A DNA stretch of 11,543 nt, taken from H111-94 sp034436045 (GTDB lineage Bacteria; Chloroflexota; Ktedonobacteria; Ktedonobacterales; Ktedonobacteraceae). A program made the translations under genes and the position numbers. This document shows positions 1 through 7,052 of the stretch, piece by piece (position 1 is the stretch's first letter; every line of letters begins with the position of its first letter). The DNA is taken from NCBI GenBank assembly GCA_034436045.1, contig DAOTVZ010000264.1, positions 1 through 11,543 of the forward strand, in the 5' to 3' direction. The notes beneath the pieces are model-generated. The model was not told the origin of the DNA. It ran no database searches and saw nothing but the letters and a program-made list of their open reading frames with translations.

Positions 1-2477
1 TAGGCCAGGCTGCCGGTAAATTCAGGCACGAGGCGCACGTCGTAGCGATAGGAGCCGTCCAGTTCGCGTTTGGTGTAGGTCATAGGCAAGACGTGTTGTG
101 GCAGGGCCGAGTCATCATGTACCTCACCGTAGACCAGTTCGACCAGGAGATCGTCGGGCGTCAGGCCGTCGGCGCGCACCCAGGCACGAACATCGATGCC
201 TTCACCCAGGCTCAGTTGACCGTCGCGGCGACCGTCGATGTAGAGTTCCAGGCTGTTCCACTTCTGACGCACGCGCTCTTTCCACTCGGCCAGCACGCGC
301 ATCTGCTTGTAATGATCCTGCTCCATCTCCTTACAGCGCTGCATCTCCGGCACATAGTAGCGTGTGGTGTACTCCTTCACCATGCGGCGCATGCTGTACT
401 GTGGCGCGCACGTGCGAACGGACTCTTTCATATAGTTGACCCAGCGGTGGGGAATGCCATGTTCGTCGCGGTCGAAGAAAGTAGGTATGATCTCCTCTTC
501 CAGCAGGCGGTAGAGAGAAGCGCTATCGGCATCGGCCTGGATATTCTGGTCGGCATACTCGCGCTCCTCGCCGATGGCCCAGCCATTCTTGCCATTGTAT
601 GCCTCGGCCCACCAGCCGTCCAGGATGCTACAGTTGGGCAGGCCGTTGAGGGCCGCTTTTTGTCCGCTGGTACCACTGGCCTCGTAGGGGCGAATGGGAT
701 TGTTGAGCCACAGGTCTGTACCGGAGACCAGGTAGCGGGCCATGTCGATGTCGTAGTTCTCTAGCAGGACGATCCTGCCCTTGAGCGCACCGCGCGAGAG
801 CCGATAAATCTGCTCGATCAGCGCCTTACCAGGTTCATCGGCGGGATGAGCTTTACCGGCAAAGATGATCTGTACGGGACGCTGTGGATTGTTCAGGATG
901 CGCTGCAAGCGTTCGATGTTGCGGAAGATCAGCGTGGCGCGTTTATAGGTGGCGAAGCGACGCGCAAAGCCGATAATCAGCGCGTTGGGGTCGAGAATGT
1001 GTTCTAGCTCCTCAATTTGCAGGGCACCTTCGCCCAGGCGCAGATGCTGTTGTTTGAGGCGCTGGCGTGCGTAATCGATGAGGGCCTGTTTCCTGAGCTG
1101 GTGTGCCTGCCAGAACTCGTCGTCGGGCAGATTGTGGATATTGCTGTCCCAGAACTCCTGATCGTCGATGTAGCGGCCCCACTCGCCAAGAGAGCGTGAA
1201 TAGAGGGCATTGATCTCCGGCGCGATCCAGCTTGGGCTATGGATGCCGTTGGTGATATGGCCAATCGGCACCTCGCTGACATCCAGGCCGGGCCAGAGGA
1301 ACTGCCACATCTTGCGCGAAACCTCGCCGTGCAGCTTGCTGACGCCGTTGTGCTGACCGGTCAGGTGCAGCGCCAGGACAGTCATGCCGTAGGTAGCGCC
1401 CCAGCCATGATCTTCGCGCGCGATCTCCATAAACTGGTCGCGGGTCAGGCCAAGTTGACCCCAGTAGGAGCCGAAATAACGATCAATCAGGTCGTAGTTG
1501 AAGGTATCGTTACCGGCAGCGACGGGGGTGTGTGTGGTGAAGAGCGAGTTGGCACGCACAATCTCACGCGCTTCGTTGAAGCTCATGCCAGATGCTACCA
1601 GTTCGCGGCAGCGTTCCAGGCTCATGAAGGCGGCGTGGCCCTCGTTGATGTGCCAGGCGGCAGGCGAGATGCCCAGGGCGCGTAGCGCGCGCACACCACC
1701 GATGCCCAGCACGATCTCCTGCGAGATACGCATCTCGCGGTCTCCCCCATAGAGACGAGCCGAGAGTTCGCGGTCGTTGGGGGCGTTGGGTGCGACATCG
1801 GTATCCATCAAATAGAGTGGGACGCGCCCGACCTGAAGTTTCCAGATTTTCGCGTAGATGCGGCGACCGGGCAGATCGACGCTAATCATGACCTCGTTAC
1901 CATCGGGGCCTGTGGCGGGTACGGCGGGAGCTTCAGAGAAGTGCAACTTCTCGTAGAACGCTTCCTGGATGCCGTCGCGGGTGATGCGTTGCGTGAAATA
2001 GCCCTGTGGGTACAGGAAACCTACGCCGACCAGGGGCAGGCCGAGGTCGCTGGCCTCTTTGCAGTGGTCGCCGGAGAGAATGCCCAGGCCGCCGGAGTAG
2101 ATGGGCAATGACTCGTGCAGGCCGAATTCAGCGGAGAAGTAGGCAATGACCTGATCGGCATGTTCGGGATAGACGCGCCCGAACCAGGTTTCGTCGGGAC
2201 GCGGGTGCATATAGTGATCGAAATCGCTAATAACGCTATCGTATTGCTGTAGATAGTCGGCGTTCTCCGCCGCCTGCTCCAAACGTTGCGGATCGACCAC
2301 GCTCAGAAAGCGCACCGGGTTGTGTCCGACCTCTTCCCACATGTGTGGATCGAGCGTGCTATAGAGAGCGCGTGCTTCCGGGTGCCAACTCCACCACAGA
2401 TTGTATGCCAGCTCATATAGGCGACTGATACGGGCAGGCATAATGGGGAAGACCGTCATGCGACCATAAATTTTCAC
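1..2477 (-). CDS. glgP: Alpha-glucan (glycogen) phosphorylase, DUF3417-containing type, C-terminus cut by window edge
   Basis: This cytoplasmic PLP enzyme releases glucose-1-phosphate from alpha-1,4-glucan with phosphate (family knowledge). Reading the minus strand from GTG at 2477 gives 825 codons without a stop up to the window edge. The family is usually about 820-860 residues, so only a short C-terminal piece is missing. The N-terminus (LYELAYNLWWSWHPEA, about residues 20-35) is the DUF3417 domain. From residue 113 comes YFSAEFGLHESLPIYSGGLG, then the WHINEGHAAF motif, HITNGIHSPSW, and the PLP segment EASGTSGQKAALNG, where Lys607 should bind the cofactor. The SGQK form matches the actinobacterial/Thermus-like branch, not the GTGNMKFALNG of the E. 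coli branch. AGGA lies 11 nt before the GTG. ATG at 2459 is an internal alternative, and an in-frame ATG at 2627 would add 50 residues. The gene is divergent from the membrane-protein gene. Confidence 0.95.
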   Translation of the reverse strand, partial: MKIYGRMTVFPIMPARISRLYELAYNLWWSWHPEARALYSTLDPHMWEEVGHNPVRFLSVVDPQRLEQAAENADYLQQYDSVISDFDHYMHPRPDETWFGRVYPEHADQVIAYFSAEFGLHESLPIYSGGLGILSGDHCKEASDLGLPLVGVGFLYPQGYFTQRITRDGIQEAFYEKLHFSEAPAVPATGPDGNEVMISVDLPGRRIYAKIWKLQVGRVPLYLMDTDVAPNAPNDRELSARLYGGDREMRISQEIVLGIGGVRALRALGISPAAWHINEGHAAFMSLERCRELVASGMSFNEAREIVRANSLFTTHTPVAAGNDTFNYDLIDRYFGSYWGQLGLTRDQFMEIAREDHGWGATYGMTVLALHLTGQHNGVSKLHGEVSRKMWQFLWPGLDVSEVPIGHITNGIHSPSWIAPEINALYSRSLGEWGRYIDDQEFWDSNIHNLPDDEFWQAHQLRKQALIDYARQRLKQQHLRLGEGALQIEELEHILDPNALIIGFARRFATYKRATLIFRNIERLQRILNNPQRPVQIIFAGKAHPADEPGKALIEQIYRLSRGALKGRIVLLENYDIDMARYLVSGTDLWLNNPIRPYEASGTSGQKAALNGLPNCSILDGWWAEAYNGKNGWAIGEEREYADQNIQADADSASLYRLLEEEIIPTFFDRDEHGIPHRWVNYMKESVRTCAPQYSMRRMVKEYTTRYYVPEMQRCKEMEQDHYKQMRVLAEWKERVRQKWNSLELYIDGRRDGQLSLGEGIDVRAWVRADGLTPDDLLVELVYGEVHDDSALPQHVLPMTYTKRELDGSYRYDVRLVPEFTGSLA

Positions 2478-2647
2478 TGAACTACGTTTCCTTTCTTCGC
2501 TTGCAGAGGTAATAGCTACCTTCTCCGGGTCTTGCCACGGCCACTCGCTGTCGATGGTATCGACCAGAAATGAGGTGAGCGACGGGCGGGAGAAACAATA
2601 TATAGGGTGCGAACGCAGGCGTTCCATGCGTGTTATCGGATGTTCTT
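2478..2647 (-). other. Long structured 5' leader of glgP, or an unrecognised 50-residue N-terminal extension
   Basis: The predicted glgP promoter would start transcription near 2647, 170 nt before the GTG. The reading frame stays open back to an ATG at 2627, and the first in-frame stop is at 2649-2651. The ATG has no clear Shine-Dalgarno. As RNA, the stretch holds two compact hairpins: 2611-2624 (GAACG/CGTTC around a tetraloop) and 2550-2564 (GTCGAT/ATCGAC around a 3-nt loop). The encoded extension (begins MERLRSHPIYCFSRP) does not resemble the usual start of this family. I favour an untranslated leader, but the extension is not excluded. Confidence 0.35.
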
Positions 2648-2653
2648 GTTATC

Positions 2654-2683
2654 AGTATATCGTGTAGAAGAAAAGGAGGTCAA
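2654..2683 (-). promoter_or_regulatory. Sigma70-like promoter for glgP
   Basis: On the minus strand TTGACC (2678-2683) and TATACT (2654-2659) are separated by 18 bp, giving a start point near 2647. It is the only strong pair upstream of glgP. It is divergent from the promoter at 2752-2780. Confidence 0.6.
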
Positions 2684-2751
2684 CTTTTCGTGGTTTTGCC
2701 TGTTTGCCACGCATCGTGAAAGCATCTGACGAACGTCCTGCTCACCCTGCC

Positions 2752-2780
2752 TTGCGCTCGTCCTGCCTTTCCGTTATACT
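2752..2780 (+). promoter_or_regulatory. Sigma70-like promoter for the small membrane protein gene
   Basis: TTGCGC (2752-2757) and TATACT (2775-2780) have a 17-bp spacer. The start point would be near 2787, about 47 nt before ATG 2834. Three CCTGC units lie at 2737, 2746 and 2762, around the -35 element. Their meaning is unknown. Confidence 0.5.
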
Positions 2781-2833
2781 TGCTTGTACATAATGGCTAA
2801 CGTTTGCAGACAAAAGAGTCTGGTGATTGGCGG

Positions 2834-3367
2834 ATGAGTCATAAAATGAAACGGCAGGAACAGCCGTCGAATACGCTCAGTGCTATTCTTGGCGCTATCT
2901 TGCTGCTCGGTTGCTTTATCTGGTTGGGCTGGTTGCTGCTTCATCAGCAAACTATGCCACTAAAACTCCTGTTTCCGAGAAGTACCGCGACGGCGGCGGC
3001 GAATAATACAATGGTGCAGGTGCCACCATTACTGGCTGAGGGGATCACGCTGGGAGCGCCGGGAGGGCAACCGGTGCTGAGTCAGCAGCAGGCACTGGCG
3101 TTGGCAGCGCAGCTTGAACCGGATGCGGCGGCGCAGGCAAAAACGATCACGGCCCGCTATGTGCTGCTCAACTACCCGAATGTTAGCACGCCCGCGACAC
3201 ATGCAAACCTAAATAATGTGCCCGCCTGGATGATCTGGTATCAAAAAGTTCCCTATGTACCTGCCGATGCTTCGGTCGATCCAACGCCTTTTCCTCACTC
3301 ATACCATGACCTGTATGTCTTCATTGATGCGACGAGTGGCAAAGAACTATTGGCGGTATGGGCCTGA
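2834..3367 (+). CDS. Small single-pass membrane protein of unknown function, with PepSY-like C-terminal end
   Basis: The 177-residue product starts with a basic cytoplasmic segment (MSHKMKR) followed by a clear membrane helix at about residues 14-36 (TLSAILGAILLLGCFIWLGW). The remaining roughly 140 residues should lie outside the membrane. The outer part has an Ala/Gln-rich helical stretch (QQQALALAAQL), a PAWMIWYQKVPY segment, and ends LYVFIDATSGKELLAVWA. That ending resembles the last strand-turn of PepSY-like domains (VxIDAxTGK), a faint similarity only. I chose ATG 2834. TTG 2804 would add ten residues and ATG 2846 would remove four, and none has a good Shine-Dalgarno. Cys27 lies deep in the helix, so it is probably not a lipobox. 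The gene stands alone under its own promoter and converges on the response regulator gene. I do not recognise the family. Confidence 0.7.
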   Translation: MSHKMKRQEQPSNTLSAILGAILLLGCFIWLGWLLLHQQTMPLKLLFPRSTATAAANNTMVQVPPLLAEGITLGAPGGQPVLSQQQALALAAQLEPDAAAQAKTITARYVLLNYPNVSTPATHANLNNVPAWMIWYQKVPYVPADASVDPTPFPHSYHDLYVFIDATSGKELLAVWA

Positions 3368-3454
3368 GACCCACACCGCCATCCAGCTTTGAAAATCACA
3401 AAATAAAAATTGGTACTAATTGGCTATGCAAAGAGTCCCAGGAGTACCCTTGCT

Positions 3455-4153
3455 TTAAGGAGTTGTATCCATTTTAATCCAGCCATGACGTAGTGCGTGA
3501 ACTACTGCTGCTGTGCGATCACTGACCGAAAGTTTCTTAAGGATAGAGGTAATATGGTTTTTCACGGTCTGATCGCTAATTTTCAGGGACTTGGCGATCT
3601 CTTTGTTGCTGTTGCCGCGCGCGATATAGTCGAGAATTTCGACCTCACGGCTGGAGAGCGGCGAATAGGGATCGCGTTCGTCGTTTTCTTCTGGCTCCTC
3701 TTCGACGGTCATTTCGCGGAAGGAGCGCAGCACGCGGCTGGCAATTTGTGGTTTAGAGAGGATCTCGTCGTTGATGAGGTATTCGCCCTGGCTCACCTTT
3801 TGCACCGCCTCGATAAGTTCGGCAGGGGTGATATTACGTGTATAGTAGGCGGCGGCACCGACCTTAATAGATTGGAAGAGGCGTTCTTCGTCTTCTGAGG
3901 GGGTGAGCATGATGATTGCCATGCGCGGCGCGAGATGACGTGCCTGGCGGGCAATCTCCAGCGGATCAGAGGACGTGAGACCGGCATCGATCAGAGCGAC
4001 ATCGGGATCGGCGGTTTGCGCCAATTCCAGTATATCAGCAGCATCGGTGGATTCGCCGACAATAACGCAATTGCCCATTTGCTCCAGGGTCGCGCGAATA
4101 CCCTGACGGAAGAGAGGCTGTTCATCGATGATGATGACACGTATCGTATCCAT
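3455..4153 (-). CDS. NarL/FixJ-type response regulator (receiver plus LuxR-type HTH)
   Basis: A 232-residue DNA-binding response regulator. The receiver domain (about 4-120) has the acidic pair Asp10-Glu11 (VIIIDEQPLFRQG), phospho-acceptor Asp56 (DVALIDAGL) and switch Thr84 (IIMLTPS). The usual Lys of the KD motif is Arg106 (AYYTRNITPAEL). An acidic linker (EEEPEENDERDPYSP) leads to a LuxR-type helix-turn-helix at 166-227 (LSSREVEILDYIARGNSNKEIA, recognition helix DQTVKNHITSILKKL). I chose ATG 4153, not a longer reading to 4231, because AAGGGA (4158-4163) lies 4 nt upstream and receiver domains begin this way. No histidine kinase gene is adjacent, so the partner is unknown. It converges with the membrane protein gene and has its own promoter about 140 nt upstream. 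Confidence 0.92.
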   Translation of the reverse strand: MDTIRVIIIDEQPLFRQGIRATLEQMGNCVIVGESTDAADILELAQTADPDVALIDAGLTSSDPLEIARQARHLAPRMAIIMLTPSEDEERLFQSIKVGAAAYYTRNITPAELIEAVQKVSQGEYLINDEILSKPQIASRVLRSFREMTVEEEPEENDERDPYSPLSSREVEILDYIARGNSNKEIAKSLKISDQTVKNHITSILKKLSVSDRTAAVVHALRHGWIKMDTTP

Positions 4154-4293
4154 GGAATCCCTTCGTGAGAGAGTAGACAATGATTGACACGGCAACCTTG
4201 CATCTACTCTTCTATCAGTATACTCAAACATCCAAGAACGTGATTACCCCTGCGCGGCAAGGGGAAGTCACACAACTTATGATTGGTTGACTT

Positions 4294-4322
4294 ATTATAG
4301 TCCCCTGCTGCCCGCATGTAAA
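4294..4322 (-). promoter_or_regulatory. Strong sigma70-like promoter for the response regulator gene
   Basis: On the minus strand TTTACA (4317-4322) and a perfect TATAAT (4294-4299) are 17 bp apart. Transcription would begin near 4287, giving a leader of about 134 nt. A small stem in that leader pairs CCCC/GGGG (4247-4264). It lies just past the terminator of the upstream GTPase gene, so the two minus-strand genes appear to be separate units. Confidence 0.65.
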
Positions 4323-4356
4323 GATTAGGTTAATTCGTGCCGTATGGACTTACAGG

Positions 4357-4407
4357 AAAAAAACAGGGTTTCCGCATATATATAGAACACGCGGTAAAGC
4401 CCTGTTT
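4357..4407 (-). terminator. Rho-independent terminator of the MglA-like gene
   Basis: On the minus strand AAACAGGG pairs with CCCTGTTT, and the stem continues through TTT/AAA and CCGC/GCGG with two single-base bulges, about 15 pairs. The 15-nt loop is AT-rich. A run of seven T ends the right arm. It begins 12 nt after the stop codon. Confidence 0.85.
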
Positions 4408-4419
4408 CGCTAGATGCTG

Positions 4420-5004
4420 CTAGTTGCGTTCGAGTTGCCGGAGCGTGGCATTAATGCCTGTACGCAGGCACTCAATGACTCCCTGACCTGAGACGGCGAC
4501 GCTCTCAAAGCTCGGTACACGATAAGGATTGAGGTACTTTTCCAGGATAGAGACCTGCAAGATATCGGGCAGGTCACGCTTATTCCACTGCATGACCAGC
4601 GGGAACTTTGTGATATCTTTGTTTAAGCGCCTGAGTTGCTCCTGTAACTCATTCCAGCTTTCGATATTCTCTTGTAGCTTACTGGCCTGTGAATCGGCCA
4701 CGAAGATGACGCAATCCGCGCCTTTGAGGACGGAGACGCGCGTCTGCTGGTATAGCACCTGGCCGGGAACGGTGTAGAGTTGGAAACGGATCTGGAACCC
4801 ATGCACCTTTCCCAGCTCTAGTGGAAGGAGATCAAAGTACAGAGTACGCTCGGTCTCAGTATCGATAGAAACCATCTCGCCCACGTCACGGGGGTTGACG
4901 ACTTTATGGATATAATGCAGGTTGGTGGTTTTGCCACACAGACCGATGCCGTAGTAGACAATCTTACAGTTAATTTCGCGTTTTGCCATGTTTATCAGGG
5001 ACAT
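4420..5004 (-). CDS. MglA-like small Ras-family GTPase
   Basis: The 194-residue product matches the bacterial MglA type over its whole length (Myxococcus MglA is about 195 residues). It opens with REINCKIVYYG and has the P-loop GIGLCGKT at 19-26. The TETERTLYFDLLP segment (49-61) follows. The G3 site has the MglA-specific TVPGQ (78-82) in place of DTAGQ, and NKRD (141-144) recognises guanine. Such GTPases set cell polarity or act as signalling switches, normally controlled by a Roadblock (MglB) GAP. No Roadblock gene is present here. The role in this non-gliding lineage is unknown, so I give no symbol. ATG 5004 has AGGAG about 10 nt upstream; ATG 4989 (MAKRE) is a less likely start. The gene is a single unit with its own promoter and terminator, divergent from gatB. 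Confidence 0.92.
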   Translation of the reverse strand: MSLINMAKREINCKIVYYGIGLCGKTTNLHYIHKVVNPRDVGEMVSIDTETERTLYFDLLPLELGKVHGFQIRFQLYTVPGQVLYQQTRVSVLKGADCVIFVADSQASKLQENIESWNELQEQLRRLNKDITKFPLVMQWNKRDLPDILQVSILEKYLNPYRVPSFESVAVSGQGVIECLRTGINATLRQLERN

Positions 5005-5103
5005 ATGTGATCGCTCTCCTGCCCGCTCATACGTGCCACTTCCCGAAACCTGACGTACTTCGTCCTGTGAAGTAGCCTGTTAAAGCAACCTTGTTCAGGG
5101 GAA

Positions 5104-5132
5104 AGTATACCGTATTTTCAAAAAATTGCAAA
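5104..5132 (-). promoter_or_regulatory. Sigma70-like promoter for the MglA-like gene
   Basis: On the minus strand TTTGCA (5127-5132) and TATACT (5104-5109) are 17 bp apart with an AT-rich spacer. The start point would be near 5097, about 93 nt before ATG 5004. Confidence 0.55.
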
Positions 5133-5362
5133 TCACGTGAGACTTTAGGGTACACAGTTTTCGCTTCTGGACGCCCTTGCTACGAGGACAATATAACGCT
5201 GCTCCCTCAAAACTACAAAGGCCGTTTCACCTCAACATTTTCGCGCTAGATGTTTTTTCCTGCATAAATAAACCGCAGCCATAGGTAATTTGGGGGATAT
5301 GATTGGTCTGAAGGGAACAGAAGCCAGACACCTGCTGCCAGTCCGGTGGTCTGTCTCGCTTA

Positions 5363-5391
5363 TTGACGAATTGCCCGAAAAGGAATAGACT
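5363..5391 (+). promoter_or_regulatory. Sigma70-like promoter for gatB-gdh
   Basis: TTGACG (5363-5368) and TAGACT (5386-5391) are separated by 17 bp. The start point would be near 5398, about 128 nt before gatB. The hairpin at 5325-5353 lies just upstream of the -35. Confidence 0.55.
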
Positions 5392-5525
5392 AGCGAAAAA
5401 GCGAGAACACAGTTTCATCACGGGCGATGAGGCAGAGATAAATTGTGGCTGTATGCGGGTATACAACGTTCTGTAGTATGTGGGGTATGTGGCTCATACT
5501 CTAAAGGATAAAGGCAAGAAGAAGG

Positions 5526-7007
5526 ATGACGACGACAAGTTCTACCCCGGTCGGAACCGACTATGAGATTATAATTGGGCTGGAAGTTCACGCGCAATTG
5601 CTTACCAGGAGCAAGATGTTCTGCTCCTGTAGCACTGGCTATGCGAATGAGGCACCCAATACTCACGTGTGTCCGGTGTGTATGGGGATGCCGGGCGTAC
5701 TCCCTGTCATTAATCAGGAGGCCGTCACGTATACTATTATGACGGCCCTGGCTCTCAATTGTTCGATTCCTGAATACTCAAAATTTGATCGCAAAAATTA
5801 TCCTTATCCCGACTTGATGAAGGGGTATCAAATTTCGCAATATGACATCCCTTTGAGCCGGAACGGATTTTTGCTGATAGAGGCTAACGGGCAGCAGCGC
5901 CGTATCGGTATTACGCGCGTTCATCTGGAAGAAGACACGGCGCGTCTGACGCACCGCGATGGCTACAGTCTGGTGGATGTGAACCGCGCTGGTACCCCGT
6001 TGATGGAGATTGTCAGTGAGCCGGATATACGTAGCCCGGAAGAGGCGCGACTCTATATGCAGAAGCTGCGTGAAATCCTGGTCTATCTGGGTGTCTCATC
6101 AGGCCGAATGGAAGAGGGTAGTTTGCGCTGTGATGCCAACATTTCGGTACGCCCGCGCGGACAGGAACGATTTGGCACGAAGGTCGAGATTAAAAACATG
6201 AACAGCTTCCGCTCTGTTGAGCGCGCTTTGGAATACGAGGCTATGCGTCAGGTTGAGGTATTGCGCTCCGGTGGAGTGATTGTGCAGGAGACGCGCGGCT
6301 GGGTTGAGAATCGTGGCGTCACTGTTTCGCAGCGTAGCAAGGAGCAGGCCCATGATTATCGCTACTTCCCTGAGCCTGATCTGCCCCCGCTGATAATCAG
6401 TCGCAAGCGTGTCGAGGAGATTCGCTCACATCTACCGGAATTGCCGGATGCGCGCCGCGAACGCTATCAGGCGGATTTCGGCCTTAGTCGGCAGGATGCC
6501 AATATTCTGACGGAAGATAAAGCTCTCGGTGATTACTTTGAGCGGGTGATGGCAACTACGAAAGCCGGTGATCGCAAGTCACGCGCGCGAAAAGTAGCGG
6601 GCAACTGGCTACCGGAGGTAGTGCGTCTGCTCAAAGAGCGATCACTGTCGATACAGGAATGTCCGCTCGTGCCGGAGGCCCTGACCAACCTGCTAGACCT
6701 GCTCGATCAGCAGCGTATTACCGGTACACAAGCCAAAGAGGTGTTGGAGGAGGCTTTTGCGACAGGCGAACTGCCAGAAGCAGTGGTCACGCGCAAAGGC
6801 ATCAAGCCGCCGATTAGTGACCAGAGTATGTTGGAAGGGATTGTCGAGGAGGTGATTGCGAGCAATGCGAAGATAGTCAGCGACTATCGTGGCGGCAAAC
6901 TCAACGCCATTCAAGCTCTGGTTGGACAGGTCATGAAGCGCACGCGCGGGCAGGCCAGAGCCGATATAGTACAAAATTTGTTACGACAGAAACTGGACGA
7001 GGCGTAA
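5526..7007 (+). CDS. gatB: Aspartyl/glutamyl-tRNA(Asn/Gln) amidotransferase subunit B
   Basis: GatB is the tRNA-binding and kinase subunit of GatCAB, which converts misacylated Glu-tRNA(Gln) and/or Asp-tRNA(Asn) with glutamine as amide donor. The 493-residue product is full length for the family. It has YEIIIGLEVHAQL at 13-25 and four zinc-site cysteines (Cys33, Cys35, Cys49, Cys52; CSC...CPVC). It also has KNYPYPDLMKGYQISQYDIP, HLEEDTARLTH, the DVNRAGTPLMEIVSEPD signature, CDANISVRP and YFPEPDLPPL. The C-terminal 150 residues form the YqeY-like tRNA-binding domain. AAAGG lies 11 nt before the ATG, and a second AAGG touches it. gatA and gatC are not next to it. gdh follows after 45 bp with no terminator between. 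Confidence 0.97.
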   Translation: MTTTSSTPVGTDYEIIIGLEVHAQLLTRSKMFCSCSTGYANEAPNTHVCPVCMGMPGVLPVINQEAVTYTIMTALALNCSIPEYSKFDRKNYPYPDLMKGYQISQYDIPLSRNGFLLIEANGQQRRIGITRVHLEEDTARLTHRDGYSLVDVNRAGTPLMEIVSEPDIRSPEEARLYMQKLREILVYLGVSSGRMEEGSLRCDANISVRPRGQERFGTKVEIKNMNSFRSVERALEYEAMRQVEVLRSGGVIVQETRGWVENRGVTVSQRSKEQAHDYRYFPEPDLPPLIISRKRVEEIRSHLPELPDARRERYQADFGLSRQDANILTEDKALGDYFERVMATTKAGDRKSRARKVAGNWLPEVVRLLKERSLSIQECPLVPEALTNLLDLLDQQRITGTQAKEVLEEAFATGELPEAVVTRKGIKPPISDQSMLEGIVEEVIASNAKIVSDYRGGKLNAIQALVGQVMKRTRGQARADIVQNLLRQKLDEA

Positions 7008-7037
7008 CCAGCGGAGGCAGACGTCACGTCCCATGAA

Positions 7038-7043
7038 AAGGAG
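7038..7043 (+). promoter_or_regulatory. Shine-Dalgarno that decides the gdh start
   Basis: AAGGAG sits directly against the ATG at 7044, too close to use, but 9 nt before the ATG at 7053. The start is therefore 7053. Confidence 0.75.
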
Positions 7044-7052
7044 ATGCAGATC

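Larger units (their letters stand above)
5005..5525. other. Divergent intergenic region between the MglA-like gene and gatB
   Basis: This 521-bp stretch holds promoters in both directions (5104-5132 minus, 5363-5391 plus). It also holds an imperfect hairpin at 5325-5353, where CAGAC-ACC pairs with GGT-GTCTG around one bulged G; no T-run follows, so it is not an obvious terminator. Open frames on the minus strand in the middle show no recognisable protein and no good start. I see no RNA gene or T-box. Confidence 0.6.

Noticed and set aside
93..764. Plus-strand open frame of 223 codons at the left end, and similar ones at 1017-1752
   Set aside because: They lie antisense to the glycogen phosphorylase frame, whose motifs are unmistakable. 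The translations show no recognisable protein features.
3368..3454. Terminator in the convergent gap between the membrane protein and response regulator genes
   Set aside because: On the minus strand a 7-bp stem with two G-T pairs is possible, with T-rich sequence only further on. It is too weak to call.
4376..4384. TATATATA tract as a promoter or repeat
   Set aside because: It lies in the loop of the terminator hairpin of the MglA-like gene and needs no other explanation.
5227..5466. 79-codon minus-strand frame between the MglA-like gene and gatB
   Set aside because: It has no Shine-Dalgarno or recognisable composition, and it overlaps the predicted gatB promoter.
5398..5525. T-box or other tRNA-sensing leader before gatB
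   Set aside because: No T-box bulge sequence and no terminator/antiterminator pair was found in the leader.
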